64,000 bases of DNA from the NCBI GenBank assembly GCA_959607715.1, contig CAUHNN010000003.1:1-64000 (forward strand), given 5' to 3'. The notes beneath the pieces are model-generated. The model had not been told where the DNA came from, made no database searches, and saw only the letters and a program-made list of their open reading frames with translations. This document shows positions 63,902-64,000 of the stretch, piece by piece (within the stretch, counting starts at the first letter, position 1; every line of letters begins with the position of its first letter). The DNA is from an uncultured Eggerthella sp. GTDB lineage: Bacteria > Actinomycetota > Coriobacteriia > Coriobacteriales > Eggerthellaceae. The position numbers and the translations under genes were made by a program.

Positions 63902-64000
63902 CTAGTCGCGCATCTTCTCCATTGCGCTATAGCCGAACTGCTTCTTGAAGCGAGACATGACGTAGAGAGCCATGAGGATACCGACGATTGCAGCGATGAG
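63902..64000 (-). CDS. C-terminal end of a membrane protein (cut by window edge)
   Basis: Only the last 32 codons are inside the window. They read as the end of a hydrophobic helix (LIAAIVGILMALYVMSRF) followed by a short basic tail ending EKMRD and TAG. Such an end is typical of transporters, but the family cannot be named. It is followed by a clear terminator and then the LysR gene in the same direction. Confidence 0.75.
   Translation of the reverse strand, partial: LIAAIVGILMALYVMSRFKKQFGYSAMEKMRD

Overview
The window is GC-rich chromosomal DNA from an anaerobic high-GC Gram-positive bacterium, most likely of the Coriobacteriia/Eggerthellaceae type. Evidence for this is inferred from gene content and order: a Tat-linked Fe-S/cytochrome b/aldehyde:ferredoxin-oxidoreductase (AOR) module, a NiaR-controlled nadABC operon, TrmFO with XerC, a PlsY-based phospholipid pathway and GTG starts. 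Species cannot be named from the sequence alone. I see no rRNA, CRISPR array, insertion sequence or prophage.

Layout. Almost everything is on the minus strand; the exception is one plus-strand block at about 1.5-8.5 kb. From the left: serC (minus). The plus-strand accessory block then holds a degenerate Fic-fold protein with a C-terminal winged helix, a frameshifted cytochrome b subunit, a Tat-signal four-cluster ferredoxin, an AOR-family oxidoreductase, an orphan SufS C-terminal domain that keeps the catalytic Cys, and a Gfo/Idh/MocA oxidoreductase. It ends at a bidirectional terminator. Next, on the minus strand, comes ilvD-ilvB-ilvN-ilvC behind a roughly 300-nt leader that looks like a leucine T-box with an attenuator. 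Then follow a purine nucleoside phosphorylase, prmC-prfA, trxB-trxA, thrS, a membrane zinc-ribbon protein, valS, clpX-clpP, tig with tRNA-Leu(UAG) directly upstream, an anchored protein of unknown function, and uvrA.

The 32-38.5 kb region is the conserved rplS-rnhB-yraN-comM-dprA-trmFO-xerC cluster, without the topA often found between dprA and trmFO. At 38.6-42.5 kb is nadA-nadB-nadC-niaR, with a strong promoter and a palindromic candidate NiaR operator upstream of nadA. azlC-azlD (branched-chain amino-acid export) follows. The 43.6-60.5 kb region is one long minus-strand run with many 1-10-nt gaps or overlaps. In transcription order it is trmL, scpA, scpB, rluB, tyrA, aroA, cmk, plsC, ispH, der, plsY, gpsA, ogt, rpe, a cysteine desulfurase, a PHP phosphatase, a NIF3-family protein, a coiled-coil zinc-ribbon protein and a dNTPase. 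An ABC-F ATPase and a LysR regulator precede it, and the right edge cuts a membrane protein.

How the genes work together. The ilv operon makes valine, isoleucine and the leucine precursor, and AzlCD would export excess branched-chain amino acids. NiaR would repress NAD synthesis when nicotinate is available. TrxA and TrxB form the cytosolic thiol-reducing pair. PlsY, PlsC and GpsA make phosphatidic acid. TyrA and AroA belong to aromatic synthesis. The least ordinary part is the plus-strand redox block. It resembles the E. coli ydhYVWXUT gene set (cytochrome b, Tat ferredoxin and AOR) but carries an added desulfurase fragment, a broken membrane subunit and a catalytically eroded Fic-like neighbour.
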